This document shows positions 51,490-59,979 of a stretch of DNA of 64,000 nucleotides, in pieces. Origin of the DNA: an uncultured Clostridia bacterium (lineage in GTDB: Bacteria > Bacillota > Clostridia > Oscillospirales > Oscillospiraceae); assembly GCA_946550725.1 (NCBI GenBank), contig CAMNQX010000004.1:52903-116902 (forward strand). Direction: 5' to 3'. Each line of letters begins with the position of its first letter. Within the stretch, counting starts at the first letter, position 1. The translations under genes were made by a program, and so were the position numbers. The notes under the pieces were generated by a model. That model worked only from the letters and a program-made list of their open reading frames with translations. It was not told where the DNA came from and ran no database searches.

Positions 51490-52765
51490 ACGCCGCCGCT
51501 TCAAGGAGGGGTGCAAGACCCTCCTCATTGTGCTGCTCTCCTGCTCGGCGGTGTTTCTGGCCAGCCGGACGCTCCTGCCTCAGGGAGGGCGCGCGTTCCT
51601 CTCCCGCCTGTCCCAACCTGCCCCCACCTCCGGCGGGGCAAGAGATCCTGCCCGCTCCGCCCAGACCCTTCAGCCCGCCGCCTTCGCCGTCACCTGGGCA
51701 GAGGGTCGATACGCCGTGCTGTACGATCAGGAGGACCAGGAGGGCTACACCCGTATCTCCGCCCTTCTGTCCGAGGCCCTCAGCGAGGCGGGCCGTCCCA
51801 CCCCCATCGCCGCCCGCCAGTGGGAGCTGGCACTGACGCAGCCGGGGGTGTTTTGGGAGTATCCCGGCACCATCCCTCTGGACGTTCTCAACCGCTGGCT
51901 CTCCGACCAGGACAACGCCCTTTTGGAGGGCTGCAGCGCCCAGCGGATCTGCGTCACCGCCAACGCCCTCTACTTCTCCCTCTCCGGCGCGGAGGAGCGG
52001 TACTTTTTCGCGCCTCTGGACAACGACCTGGCCGCCAGCCTGGATTACCTCTCCCAGCGCTTCACCGCCAACGGCGCGCGCTTTGCCTGTGAAGACGGCA
52101 GCTACCCCCTCCTCCGCCGGGACGCTCTGGTGCTCTCCACCACCCCCGAGCCTCCCCAGCTTTTGGGTGAGCGGCCCTTCGGCATCGGGGAGGACAACGC
52201 TCCCGACGAAGCCCTAAACCGCATCCTTCAGACCCTCTCCTTCCACCCCCAGACCAACCCCCTCTACGCCATCACCGGCGGATACGCCATCACCGACGGC
52301 GGCGAGACCCTCCGGGTCATCGACGGGCTGATCACCTACCGCCGCACCGATGAAACCACCGTCCGCTTCCCCGCCGATTCCCCTCTGGACGCCACCCGCG
52401 CCCTGGCAGAGGAGACGGTGGGCGCGCTGGGTGGGGACGCCCGGCTCTACCTGCGGGGGATCACTGAGGCCGGCGGCGTCACCACCGTCACCTACTCCTA
52501 TGCCTACCGCGGCGCGGCGATCCAGCAGGGCGGAGAGGGCTGGTGCGCCCGGTTTACCGTCAAGGACGGCGCCATCACTGCCATGGAGCTGCGGCCCCGC
52601 CGCTATACCGTTTTGGAGGGACAGAACGTCACCCTTCTCCCCCAGGAGCAGGCCGCCGCCATTGTAGGCGGGAAAGGCTCCAGCCTGGTCATTCTCTATG
52701 AGGACGCCCTCTCTGCCCAGGAGCAGCTCACCCCCTTCTGGGCCACCCACGCCGAAGGGAGGTAG
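51479..52765 (+). CDS. walH: WalK-regulatory membrane protein YycH (WalH)
   Basis: A 428-residue protein with one N-terminal membrane segment (LLIVLLSCSAVFLASRTLL) and a large extracytoplasmic part. Sequence similarity to YycH is weak, as usual for this family outside Bacilli, so identification rests mainly on gene order (walR-walK-walH-walI) and on the topology. YycH and YycI bind WalK in the membrane and modulate its activity. It overlaps walK by 11 bases. Beta-rich segments such as YAITGGYAITDGGETLRVID repeat an ITGGYAITDGG-type pattern. Confidence 0.8.
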   Translation: MKGKRRRFKEGCKTLLIVLLSCSAVFLASRTLLPQGGRAFLSRLSQPAPTSGGARDPARSAQTLQPAAFAVTWAEGRYAVLYDQEDQEGYTRISALLSEALSEAGRPTPIAARQWELALTQPGVFWEYPGTIPLDVLNRWLSDQDNALLEGCSAQRICVTANALYFSLSGAEERYFFAPLDNDLAASLDYLSQRFTANGARFACEDGSYPLLRRDALVLSTTPEPPQLLGERPFGIGEDNAPDEALNRILQTLSFHPQTNPLYAITGGYAITDGGETLRVIDGLITYRRTDETTVRFPADSPLDATRALAEETVGALGGDARLYLRGITEAGGVTTVTYSYAYRGAAIQQGGEGWCARFTVKDGAITAMELRPRRYTVLEGQNVTLLPQEQAAAIVGGKGSSLVILYEDALSAQEQLTPFWATHAEGR

Positions 52766-52770
52766 CCGCC

Positions 52771-53598
52771 GTGGAAAGCTCTAAGCTCAAAAACCTGGTG
52801 ATCCTGATCCTGGTCATCACCAACCTTCTGCTGGGCCTTCTTATGGTCGTCCAGGGCGTCACCAGCCGCCAGCGGCAGGCCCAGCTCCTCCTGGACGCCG
52901 TCGCCCTGCTGGAGGACCGGGGCATCGCCGTGAACACCTCCGGCATCCCCCAGGGCGACTTCCCCCCCGTCATGACCCTGGAGCAGGACAGCGACTGGGA
53001 GCAGAAGATGTTCTCCGCCCTGCTGGGAGAGGACCTCACCGCCACCCAGCGGGGGTTGGTGTCCTACTACGAAAGCGGCCTGGGCCGGGCGGAGGTCCGT
53101 GAGGACGGTTCCTTTACCGTTCAGTTTTCCACCTCCGCCGACGGCGGAGCTGCCTACCCCACCGGCGACCTGGACAAGCGCGCCCACGGTCTCGACCTCC
53201 TGCGGCGCATGGGCTTTGAAGCCATGGTCACCGCCGAGGACGACCAGACGGTGAAGGCGGTGCAGCTCTGGAACGGCACGCCCGTCTTTTCCTGCCCCGT
53301 TACCCTCACCTACGACGGCGACTGCCTCGCCGAACTGTCCGGCGTCCGCCTGATGGGCGTTCCCACCGCCGACCCCGCCCAGGGCGAGACCCTGTCCACC
53401 GCCACCCTGCTTCTGCGCTTCCGCTCGGGCATCATCGACTCCGGCGACGCCTGCTCCGCCATTCTGGAGGTCACCCAGGGTTACGTCCTTTCCTCCGGGC
53501 CTTCGGGAGCCTCACGTCTCACCCCCGTTCTGCGGCTGGAGACCGACACCAACCCCTATCTGGTGGACGCTCTCACCGGAGCCGTCACCCGCGGCTAG
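52771..53598 (+). CDS. walI: YycI-like membrane protein (WalI)
   Basis: A 275-residue protein with a single N-terminal membrane anchor (LVILILVITNLLLGLLMVVQ) and an extracytoplasmic domain with a YycI-like fold expected from order and size. GTG start at 52771, 5 bases after walH, with GGAGGTAG ahead. It forms with WalH the modulator of WalK. Terminates at a strong terminator. Assigned by position; direct similarity is low. Confidence 0.78.
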   Translation: MESSKLKNLVILILVITNLLLGLLMVVQGVTSRQRQAQLLLDAVALLEDRGIAVNTSGIPQGDFPPVMTLEQDSDWEQKMFSALLGEDLTATQRGLVSYYESGLGRAEVREDGSFTVQFSTSADGGAAYPTGDLDKRAHGLDLLRRMGFEAMVTAEDDQTVKAVQLWNGTPVFSCPVTLTYDGDCLAELSGVRLMGVPTADPAQGETLSTATLLLRFRSGIIDSGDACSAILEVTQGYVLSSGPSGASRLTPVLRLETDTNPYLVDALTGAVTRG

Positions 53599-53613
53599 CG
53601 TCAATTTTTGTCG

Positions 53614-53655
53614 AAAAACCGCCCCTGGAGCGCTGCTGCTCCAGGGGCGGTTTTA
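53614..53655 (+). terminator. intrinsic terminator after walI
   Basis: AAAACCGCCCCTGGAGC pairs with GCTCCAGGGGCGGTTTT; a short loop of GCTGCT type separates the arms. It isolates walRKHI from murA. The rest of the 307-base gap 53599-53905 contains the murA promoter and an AT-rich leader of about 130 bases. Confidence 0.92.
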
Positions 53656-53738
53656 TCGAAAGTTTGTTTGATTTTCACGGAAAGCGCCGTTCTTTGGCCC
53701 GTGAGCCATAAAAATTTTTCAAAAATTGCAATTTGTGC

Positions 53739-53766
53739 TTGTATTTCCCGGCGATTGTGTTATACT
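53739..53766 (+). promoter_or_regulatory. promoter of murA
   Basis: TTGTAT (53739-53744), 16 bases, TATACT (53761-53766), preceded by TG in the extended -10 position (TGTTATACT). A 140-base 5' leader follows before the murA start. Confidence 0.7.
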
Positions 53767-53905
53767 AGTTGTGGTATTTGGGCACACTGACCTTACCATC
53801 TTTCTTTTGACGACACTTTCGCCGCTGGGTTCCCTTTCCCGTCCGGCTTTTTGGTATCCTGCGGTAGATTCCCCAAGCCCGCACGGGCCTTGGATATAGA
53901 GGGTT

Positions 53906-55207
53906 TTGAAATTGACAAAATATGTGATCACCGGTGGAAAACCACTATATGGCACCATCGATATCAGCGGCGCGAAGAATGCCGCTGTGGCTATTATTCC
54001 CGCAGCTTTGCTCGTTGACGGCACCTGCCGTATTGAAAATATCCCGCAGATCAGCGATGTTACCCTTATTTTGAATATTTTACAGGATCTGGGCGCAGAG
54101 GTCAGAACGGTCAACCGCACCACGGTAGACATTGACTGCTCCCACGTGCGCAACCAGCCTGTTCCCCACCAGCTGGCCCGGAAGATCCGCGCCAGCTATT
54201 ATCTGATCGGTGCGCTTTTGAGCCGCTTCGGCTCCGCCCAGGTGCCTCCTCCCGGCGGTTGTGACCTTGGTGGTCGTCCCATCGACCAACACATCAAGGG
54301 CTTCACCGCCATGGGCGCCGACGTGGACGTGCGGGGCGGCTATATCCATGCCACCGCCCGGGACGGCCGCCTGAAGGGCGCCCAGGTCTATCTGGACATC
54401 GTGTCGGTGGGCGCCACCATGAACATCATGCTGGCCGCCACCCTGGCCGACGGTCTCACTGTCATTGAAAACGCCGCAAAAGAGCCGCATATCGTGGATC
54501 TGGCGAACTTTTTGAACTCTATGGGCGCGGATATCATGGGTGCGGGCACCGACGTCATCAAGATCCGCGGTGTGGACCGTCTGGCGGGCGGCACCTATTC
54601 CATCATTCCCGACCAGATCGAGGCGGGCACCTACATGGCCGCCGTGGCCGCCGCCGGGGGCCAGGTGCGCATCCACAACATTATCCCCAAGCATCTGGAG
54701 TGTATCACCGCCAAGCTTCAGGAGATGGGCGTGAGCGTGGAGGAGGACGGAGACGACCTGGTGGTCTCCCGCCGGGGTGCGCTTCACCGCGCCAACGTCA
54801 AGACCATGCCCTATCCCGGTTTCCCCACCGATATGCAGCCTCAGATCGCCGCCGTTTTGTGCCTGGCCCAGGGCACCAGCGTCCTCACCGAGGGCGTTTG
54901 GGACAACCGCTACCGCTATGTGGACGAGTTCCGCCGTCTGGGCGCCCAGATCCAGGTGGACGGCAAGGTGGCGGTCATCGAAGGGGTCAGCCAGCTCACC
55001 GGCGCGCCGGTGCGGGCCTGCGACCTGCGGGCGGGCGCGGCGCTGGTCATCGCCGGTCTGGCCGCTCACGGCGTGACAGAGATCGACTCCATTTACCACA
55101 TTGAGCGGGGCTATGAGGACATCGTCCGCAAGCTCACCGGGGTGGGCGCGGATATCAAGGTGGTCATCACCCCCGATCAGGAGGAGGCTCAGCCCAGCGC
55201 GGGCTGA
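53906..55207 (+). CDS. murA: UDP-N-acetylglucosamine 1-carboxyvinyltransferase
   Basis: A 433-residue enzyme for the first committed step of peptidoglycan synthesis (PEP plus UDP-GlcNAc). Opening YVITGGKPLYGTIDISGAKN, the fosfomycin-target Cys119 in PPPGGCDLGGRPIDQH, SVGATMNIMLAA, and PGFPTDMQPQIAA are diagnostic. TTG at 53906 is the given start; a second TTG at 53912 has slightly better spacing to AGAGGG. It stands between walI and walJ, replacing the usual adjacent order walI-walJ. Terminator hairpin after the stop. Confidence 0.95.
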   Translation: MKLTKYVITGGKPLYGTIDISGAKNAAVAIIPAALLVDGTCRIENIPQISDVTLILNILQDLGAEVRTVNRTTVDIDCSHVRNQPVPHQLARKIRASYYLIGALLSRFGSAQVPPPGGCDLGGRPIDQHIKGFTAMGADVDVRGGYIHATARDGRLKGAQVYLDIVSVGATMNIMLAATLADGLTVIENAAKEPHIVDLANFLNSMGADIMGAGTDVIKIRGVDRLAGGTYSIIPDQIEAGTYMAAVAAAGGQVRIHNIIPKHLECITAKLQEMGVSVEEDGDDLVVSRRGALHRANVKTMPYPGFPTDMQPQIAAVLCLAQGTSVLTEGVWDNRYRYVDEFRRLGAQIQVDGKVAVIEGVSQLTGAPVRACDLRAGAALVIAGLAAHGVTEIDSIYHIERGYEDIVRKLTGVGADIKVVITPDQEEAQPSAG

Positions 55208-55228
55208 TTTGCCCCAACATCCACACGG

Positions 55229-55257
55229 CAGAGGCGGCTGACGCCGCCTCTGTTTTT
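55229..55257 (+). terminator. intrinsic terminator after murA
   Basis: CAGAGGCGGC (55229-55238), loop TGAC, GCCGCCTCTG (55243-55252), then TTTTT. Confidence 0.88.
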
Positions 55258-55283
55258 GTATCTTCGCGGAAAGGAGGGCGCCC

Positions 55284-56054
55284 ATGCGTCTCACCATCTT
55301 TGCCAGCGGCTCCGGCGGCAACTGCGCCCTGGTCTCCCACGGCAGCACCCACCTTCTGGTGGATGCGGGGATCTCCGCCAAGCGCATTTCCGCCGCCCTG
55401 GCCCACTGGAACTTGTCGCCGGAGCACCTGGCGGGCTGCCTCATCACCCACACCCACGCCGACCACATCGCTGGGCTGGCCACCCTAACCAAGCGGTTCT
55501 CCATCTCCCTCTACGCCACCGCTCCCGCCGGGCGGCAGCTGGCCTACCGCCTGCCGGTGGACCACCTGCTCCAAACCGTCGTTCCGGAGGAGGCGCAGGC
55601 CATCGGTGAGATTACCGTCCGCCCCATCCCAACCAGCCACGACGCCCCCGGCTCGGCGGGCTACCGCTTCACTTCCCCCGACGGCCGCTCCGCCTGTCTG
55701 GTCACCGACCTGGGGGTGGTCACCCCCCAGGTAGAGGCCGCCGTGGAGGGAGTTGACCTGGCGGTGATCGAGTGCAACCACGACATAGACTCCCTGCAAA
55801 ACGGCCCTTATCCCTATTACTTAAAAGCCCGCATCGCCGGACCCCAGGGGCACCTGTCCAATGCCGACGGCGCAAGGCTTTGCGCCCGGTGCGCCCAGGG
55901 CGGCGCCCACACGGTGGTGCTGGCCCATCTGTCCCGGGAGAACAACACCCCCGCCCTGGCCCGGGCCGCCGTCTCCCAGGCGCTGGAGGGTCTGCCCCCG
56001 GTGCGGCTGGAGGTGGCTCCGGTGCTGTGCGACGGACTGACCATCGAGGTGTAA
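55284..56054 (+). CDS. walJ: MBL-fold metallohydrolase WalJ (YycJ)
   Basis: A 256-residue metallo-beta-lactamase-fold protein. The motif HTHADHIAGL carries the zinc ligands, LLVDAGISAKRI and AHLSRENNTPALA the family hallmarks. YycJ/WalJ is a DNA exonuclease-like enzyme linked to the wal cluster and to coordination of division and replication. AAAGGAGGG precedes the ATG. rlmH follows 4 bases later, the usual walJ-(htrA)-rlmH neighbourhood. Confidence 0.92.
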   Translation: MRLTIFASGSGGNCALVSHGSTHLLVDAGISAKRISAALAHWNLSPEHLAGCLITHTHADHIAGLATLTKRFSISLYATAPAGRQLAYRLPVDHLLQTVVPEEAQAIGEITVRPIPTSHDAPGSAGYRFTSPDGRSACLVTDLGVVTPQVEAAVEGVDLAVIECNHDIDSLQNGPYPYYLKARIAGPQGHLSNADGARLCARCAQGGAHTVVLAHLSRENNTPALARAAVSQALEGLPPVRLEVAPVLCDGLTIEV

Positions 56055-56058
56055 GCCG

Positions 56059-56541
56059 ATGACACACGTCTATTTGCTCTGCGTGGGCAAGCTGAAGGAA
56101 AAATTCTACGCCGACGCCGTGGCGGAATACCAAAAGCGGCTGTCCGCTTACTGCAAGCTGGACATCGTGGAGCTTGCGGAGGAAAAGCTGCCCCATGATC
56201 CCTCGCAAGCGCTTATTGATGCGGCCCTCGCCAAGGAGGCCGCGGCCATCCGGGCCAAGCTCCCGCCCCGGGCGCGGACGGTGGCCCTGTGCATCGAGGG
56301 GCAGCTCCTCTCCAGCCAAGAGCTTGCCAAGCGGCTGTCGGCCTGGGAGGCCGGACCCTCCAACCAGCTCTGCTTTCTCATCGGCGGAAGCTATGGCCTG
56401 GATGAACAGCTCAAACACGAGGCCCAGGTGCGTCTCTCCATGTCCCCCATGACCTTCCCCCACCACCTGGCCCGGGTGATGCTCCTGGAGCAGCTCTACC
56501 GGGGCTTCAAGATCAACGAAGGCGGCTCGTATCACAAATAA
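56059..56541 (+). CDS. rlmH: 23S rRNA pseudouridine-1915 N3-methyltransferase
   Basis: A 160-residue SPOUT methyltransferase for helix 69 of 23S rRNA. Diagnostic are VYLLCVGKLKEKFYADAVAE, CIEGQLLSSQELAKRL, FLIGGSYGLDEQLK and the C-terminal FPHHLARVMLLEQLYRGFKI with INEGGSYHK. Full family length. Starts 4 bases after walJ. Confidence 0.97.
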   Translation: MTHVYLLCVGKLKEKFYADAVAEYQKRLSAYCKLDIVELAEEKLPHDPSQALIDAALAKEAAAIRAKLPPRARTVALCIEGQLLSSQELAKRLSAWEAGPSNQLCFLIGGSYGLDEQLKHEAQVRLSMSPMTFPHHLARVMLLEQLYRGFKINEGGSYHK

Positions 56542-56554
56542 GGAGGTAACGACC

Positions 56555-56861
56555 ATGGAATATTCTCTGCTTGACCAATGGCCCAAGGACGACGACGGCA
56601 CGCCGGAGCCTGCCGCGCTGCTCTGCAACGGGTCCGACTACCCCGATGAGCTGGCATTGATGTGCTCTCTGCTGGAGAGCTTTTCCATCCCTCACTACGC
56701 CAAGCACCAGGGGGTCCGCCCAGTATATGAGCCTTCTGTTTGGACACGCCGCCGCCGGCATCGAGATCTATGTTCCCGCCTCCCTGCTGGAGAAGGCCCA
56801 GGCCCTTCTGGACGCTCCACCGGCGTTTGACGAAGCCGCAGAAGAGGACCCTGCGCCCTGA
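56555..56861 (+). pseudogene. frameshifted DUF2007-like (putative signal transducer) gene
   Basis: A good start (AAGGAGG, ATG at 56555) reads MEYSLLDQWPKDDDG and then ALLCNGSDYPDELALMCSLL to HYAKHQG. A CCC at about 56718-56720 breaks the frame; one fewer C gives GVRQYMSLLFGHAAAGIEIY and VPASLLEKAQALL, to TGA at 56859-56861. The reconstructed protein of about 101 residues resembles DUF2007-type proteins (a short alpha-beta fold ending with the GIEIYVPxxLLExA pattern). Either a real pseudogene or a one-base sequencing error. The unmodified frame yields a 91-residue nonsense tail. Confidence 0.75.
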
Positions 56862-56898
56862 GCCAGTCCGGAACTTGTGAAAAACTCCCGAAAGTCTC

Positions 56899-56927
56899 TT
56901 GCCTCATAAGGGAGTTTATGGTATACT
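56899..56927 (+). promoter_or_regulatory. promoter of the phosphohexomutase gene
   Basis: TTGCCT (56899-56904), 17 bases, TATACT (56922-56927). AAACTCCC (56882-56889) and GGGAGTTT (56910-56917) form an inverted repeat around the -35 box, possibly an operator or the terminator of the gene upstream. Confidence 0.75.
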
Positions 56928-56960
56928 TTCCACATAAAGCTGAGAATGGGAGGTTTTGCT

Positions 56961-58688
56961 ATGTCCTATCGTGATACCTATGAAAAGTGGCTCGCGTCCC
57001 CCGCCCTGGACGCCGCCGAGAAGGCCGAGCTGGAGGCCATCCGCGGCGACGAAAAGGAGATCGAATCCCGCTTCTTCGCGCCCCTGGAGTTTGGCACCGC
57101 CGGACTGCGGGGCACCATGTGCGTGGGGCTTCACCAGATGAACCGCCACGTGGTGCGCCACGCCACCCAGGCCTTTGCCGAGGTGATCCTGGCCGAGGGC
57201 CCGGAGGCGGCCAAGCGGGGCGTGGCTGTCTGCCACGACTGCCGTAACCACGGCCGGGAGTTCGCCGAGGAGGTCTGCGCCGTCATGGCGGGCAACGGCA
57301 TCCCCACCCGCATCTTTGATTCTCTGCGTCCCACCCCCGAGGTGTCCTTCGCCGTGCGGGAGTATGGCTGCATCGCCGGGGTGAACGTCACCGCCAGCCA
57401 CAACCCCAAGGAGTACAACGGCTACAAGGTCTACTGGGCGGATGGCGCACAGCTGCCCCCTCAGCACGCCGACGCCGTGGCCGCCAAGATGGGGGAGATC
57501 GACATCTTCTCCGGTATCAAGCGCATGGACTACCAAGAGGCCCTCAGCAAGGGTCTGGTCACCATCATGGCCGAAGAGACGGATGAAAAGTTCCTGGCCA
57601 ACGTGATGGCCCAGGCCACCGACAAGGCGGTGGTGGCCAAGGTGGCGGACCAGTTCAAGATGGTGTACACCCCCTTCCACGGCACCGGCCACAAGCTCAT
57701 CCCCGAGGCCCTCAAGCGGTTGGGCATGAAGCATGTGATCTGCGTCCCCGAGCAGATGAAGATCGACGGGGACTTCCCCACCGTGGTCTCCCCCAACCCG
57801 GAGAACCCCGAGGGCTTCGCCCTGGCGGTGGAGCTGGCCAACCAGGAGGGCGCGGACTTCATTCTCGGCAGCGACCCCGACGCGGACCGCGTGGGCCTGA
57901 TGGTCCGGGGCAAGGACGGCAAGTTCATCGTCCTCACCGGCAACCAGACCGGGGTTTTGATGCTGGACTACGTCATTGGGGCCAAGAAGCGTATGGGTAC
58001 CCTCCCTGCCAACGCCACCGCCCTGAAAACCATCGTCACCACCGAGATGGCCCGCAAGGTCTGCGAGGTCAACGGGGTGCAGATGTTTGATACCTTCACC
58101 GGCTTCAAGTTTATGGCTGAGAAAAAGAACGCCCTGGAAGCCAGTGGCGAGGGGAAGGTCATCTTCTCCTACGAGGAATCCTACGGCTATATGCTGGGCG
58201 ACTACGTCCGGGACAAGGACGCGGTCACCGCCTCTCTCGTGGCCACCGAAATGGCCGCGTGGTACTATGACCGGGGCATGACCCTCTACGACGCCCTCCA
58301 GGAGCTATACGAAAAGTACGGCGTCTATCAGGAAAAGACCCTGAACCTGGTGATGCCCGGCCTGGACGGCCTCAAGAAAATGGCCGACCTGATGGCGAAC
58401 CTCCGCTCCAAGCCCCCGGTGGAGATCGCGGGCTACCCCGTGGCCGAGCAGAAGGACTACAAGGACGGCAGCGTCCACTGTGTGAAGTGCGGCAAGGACA
58501 GCCAGATGGAGCTGTCCGGCTCCAATGTCCTGCGCTATGAGCTGGCCGACGGCACCTCCGTCATCGTCCGCCCCTCTGGCACTGAGCCGAAGGTGAAGGT
58601 GTACATCCTCACCAAGGGAGAGACCAAGGAGGCCTGCCAGAAGGAGATCGCCGCCATTGAGGCCTGGGCCAACGCCCTGAAGGACTAA
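56961..58688 (+). CDS. phosphoglucomutase/phosphomannomutase
   Basis: A 575-residue alpha-D-phosphohexomutase that interconverts hexose 1- and 6-phosphates. The catalytic Ser146 lies in VTASHNPKEYNGYK, the Mg loop is GSDPDADRVGLM, the sugar-binding loop EESYGYMLGDYVRDKD, and the phosphate-binding RPSGTEPKVKVYI. Starts at ATG 56961 after GGGAGG. It feeds glycogen, nucleotide-sugar and cell-wall precursors, suiting a place near murA. The DUF815 gene follows 2 bases later. Confidence 0.95.
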   Translation: MSYRDTYEKWLASPALDAAEKAELEAIRGDEKEIESRFFAPLEFGTAGLRGTMCVGLHQMNRHVVRHATQAFAEVILAEGPEAAKRGVAVCHDCRNHGREFAEEVCAVMAGNGIPTRIFDSLRPTPEVSFAVREYGCIAGVNVTASHNPKEYNGYKVYWADGAQLPPQHADAVAAKMGEIDIFSGIKRMDYQEALSKGLVTIMAEETDEKFLANVMAQATDKAVVAKVADQFKMVYTPFHGTGHKLIPEALKRLGMKHVICVPEQMKIDGDFPTVVSPNPENPEGFALAVELANQEGADFILGSDPDADRVGLMVRGKDGKFIVLTGNQTGVLMLDYVIGAKKRMGTLPANATALKTIVTTEMARKVCEVNGVQMFDTFTGFKFMAEKKNALEASGEGKVIFSYEESYGYMLGDYVRDKDAVTASLVATEMAAWYYDRGMTLYDALQELYEKYGVYQEKTLNLVMPGLDGLKKMADLMANLRSKPPVEIAGYPVAEQKDYKDGSVHCVKCGKDSQMELSGSNVLRYELADGTSVIVRPSGTEPKVKVYILTKGETKEACQKEIAAIEAWANALKD

Positions 58689-58690
58689 CG

Positions 58691-59866
58691 ATGGATCTTT
58701 CTCTTCTCCGGAGCCGCCTGCGCTGCGTGGCCAACTTCCGCCCCGTGCTGGAAACGCCTGTCATGACGGCGTATTGCCGCACGTTGGACGCCTTGGCCGC
58801 CGAGAACGCCGATGATGCCTGCGAAAGCTGGGCCAACCTCTATTACCTTCTCAAGTCAGAGGGCCACGGCGGTCTGGGCGGCTGGCTGTGGGACGCGTTG
58901 CGCTTCACCGAGACCCCTTACGGGCATTTGACGGAACGGGGCGGCGAAGACGAAAGTCTCACCGCCGCCGTGGCGGAGGAGCTGGCCACCTTCCAAATGG
59001 CCGCGATCACCGAGCTTTCCTCCCCTCTGCTCCAGTCCCTTCCCCTCCCCCGTCTTATCTGGGACTGGAACCACACCCTGGAGGAGCTGGACCATTTTTA
59101 CCGCCAGAGCGGCTGCGGCGTGTTTGCCCGCTACCGGGCCTTCCGCTGGACGGGCAGGGAGCTTCTGCCCATCCCGGAGCCGGACAGTCCCCAGCCCTGG
59201 GAGCTTTGGGGCTATCAGGCCCAGCGGCGGCAGGTGGAGGACAACGCCCGCGCCCTGCTGGAGGGCAAGCAGGTCAACCACGTTCTCCTCTATGGTGACA
59301 GCGGCACGGGCAAGTCGGCCACGGTGAAGAGCCTCCTGTCCCACCCGGACCTGCAGGGGCTTCGCATCATCGAGCTGGACAAGGACCACCTGGAGGACAT
59401 TCCCGCTCTGGTGCGTCTGCTGGACGGCCGCCCCCAGAAGTTCATCCTGTTCCTGGACGACCTGGCCTTTGAGAGCCGGGACGCCACCTACGCCCAGCTC
59501 AAAACCATTTTGGAAGGCTCGCTGGAGCGGCAAAGGGACAACGTGGTGGTGTACGCCACCTCCAACCGCCGCAATCTGGTGCGCCAGACCGCGGCGGAGC
59601 GGCTGGGGGACGAGATGGACGTAGCCGAAACCATTGAGGAGGCTACCTCCCTGGTCCAACGCTTTGGAGTGCGGGTCCCCTACCTGTCCCTGACCCCCAA
59701 GGAGTTCTTGCAGATGGTCACCGCTCTGGCGGAGACTTACGGGCTGCGGCTTCCCCCCGACGAGCTGCGGGAGCGGGCCAAGCAGTGGGAGTTGCGCCAC
59801 CCCGGCCGCACCCCCCGCATCGCCAAGCAGTTCATCTCCTACGAGCTGGAACATCAGGGAATATAG
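58691..59866 (+). CDS. DUF815 AAA-type ATP-binding protein
   Basis: A 391-residue protein. The C-terminal two thirds are the DUF815 ATPase: P-loop YGDSGTGKSATVKSLL, Walker B KFILFLDDLAFESRD, a sensor-like VVVYATSNRRNLVRQ, and a helical lid (SLTPKEFLQMVTALAETY). The N-terminal about 180 residues are helical and not conserved in my recognition. The start ATG comes 2 bases after the mutase stop. Function unknown; predicted MoxR-like/ATPase roles. Confidence 0.85.
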   Translation: MDLSLLRSRLRCVANFRPVLETPVMTAYCRTLDALAAENADDACESWANLYYLLKSEGHGGLGGWLWDALRFTETPYGHLTERGGEDESLTAAVAEELATFQMAAITELSSPLLQSLPLPRLIWDWNHTLEELDHFYRQSGCGVFARYRAFRWTGRELLPIPEPDSPQPWELWGYQAQRRQVEDNARALLEGKQVNHVLLYGDSGTGKSATVKSLLSHPDLQGLRIIELDKDHLEDIPALVRLLDGRPQKFILFLDDLAFESRDATYAQLKTILEGSLERQRDNVVVYATSNRRNLVRQTAAERLGDEMDVAETIEEATSLVQRFGVRVPYLSLTPKEFLQMVTALAETYGLRLPPDELRERAKQWELRHPGRTPRIAKQFISYELEHQGI

Positions 59867-59868
59867 CC

Positions 59869-59911
59869 CCTACAAAAAGGGCGGCCCGATGTGGGCATCT
59901 GGCCCTACAAA
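59869..59911. repeat. short palindromic intergenic repeat (copy 1)
   Basis: GGCCCGATG (59883-59891), loop TGGG, CATCTGGCC (59896-59904), then CTACAAAAA. CCCCTACAAAAA also precedes the stem. The same build recurs at 63723-63750, suggesting a dispersed REP-like family. Confidence 0.6.
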
Positions 59912-59921
59912 AAAGTTGGTG

Positions 59922-59958
59922 CAAAAACAAAGGGCGGACGCCGTCGGCGTCCGCCCTT
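59922..59958 (-). terminator. intrinsic terminator after the hydrogenase gene
   Basis: AGGGCGGACGCC (59931-59942), loop GTC, GGCGTCCGCCCT (59946-59957); on the minus strand it is followed by TTTGTTTTTG. Confidence 0.88.
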
Positions 59959-59979
59959 CTGTTATGCTTCTATCATGGT

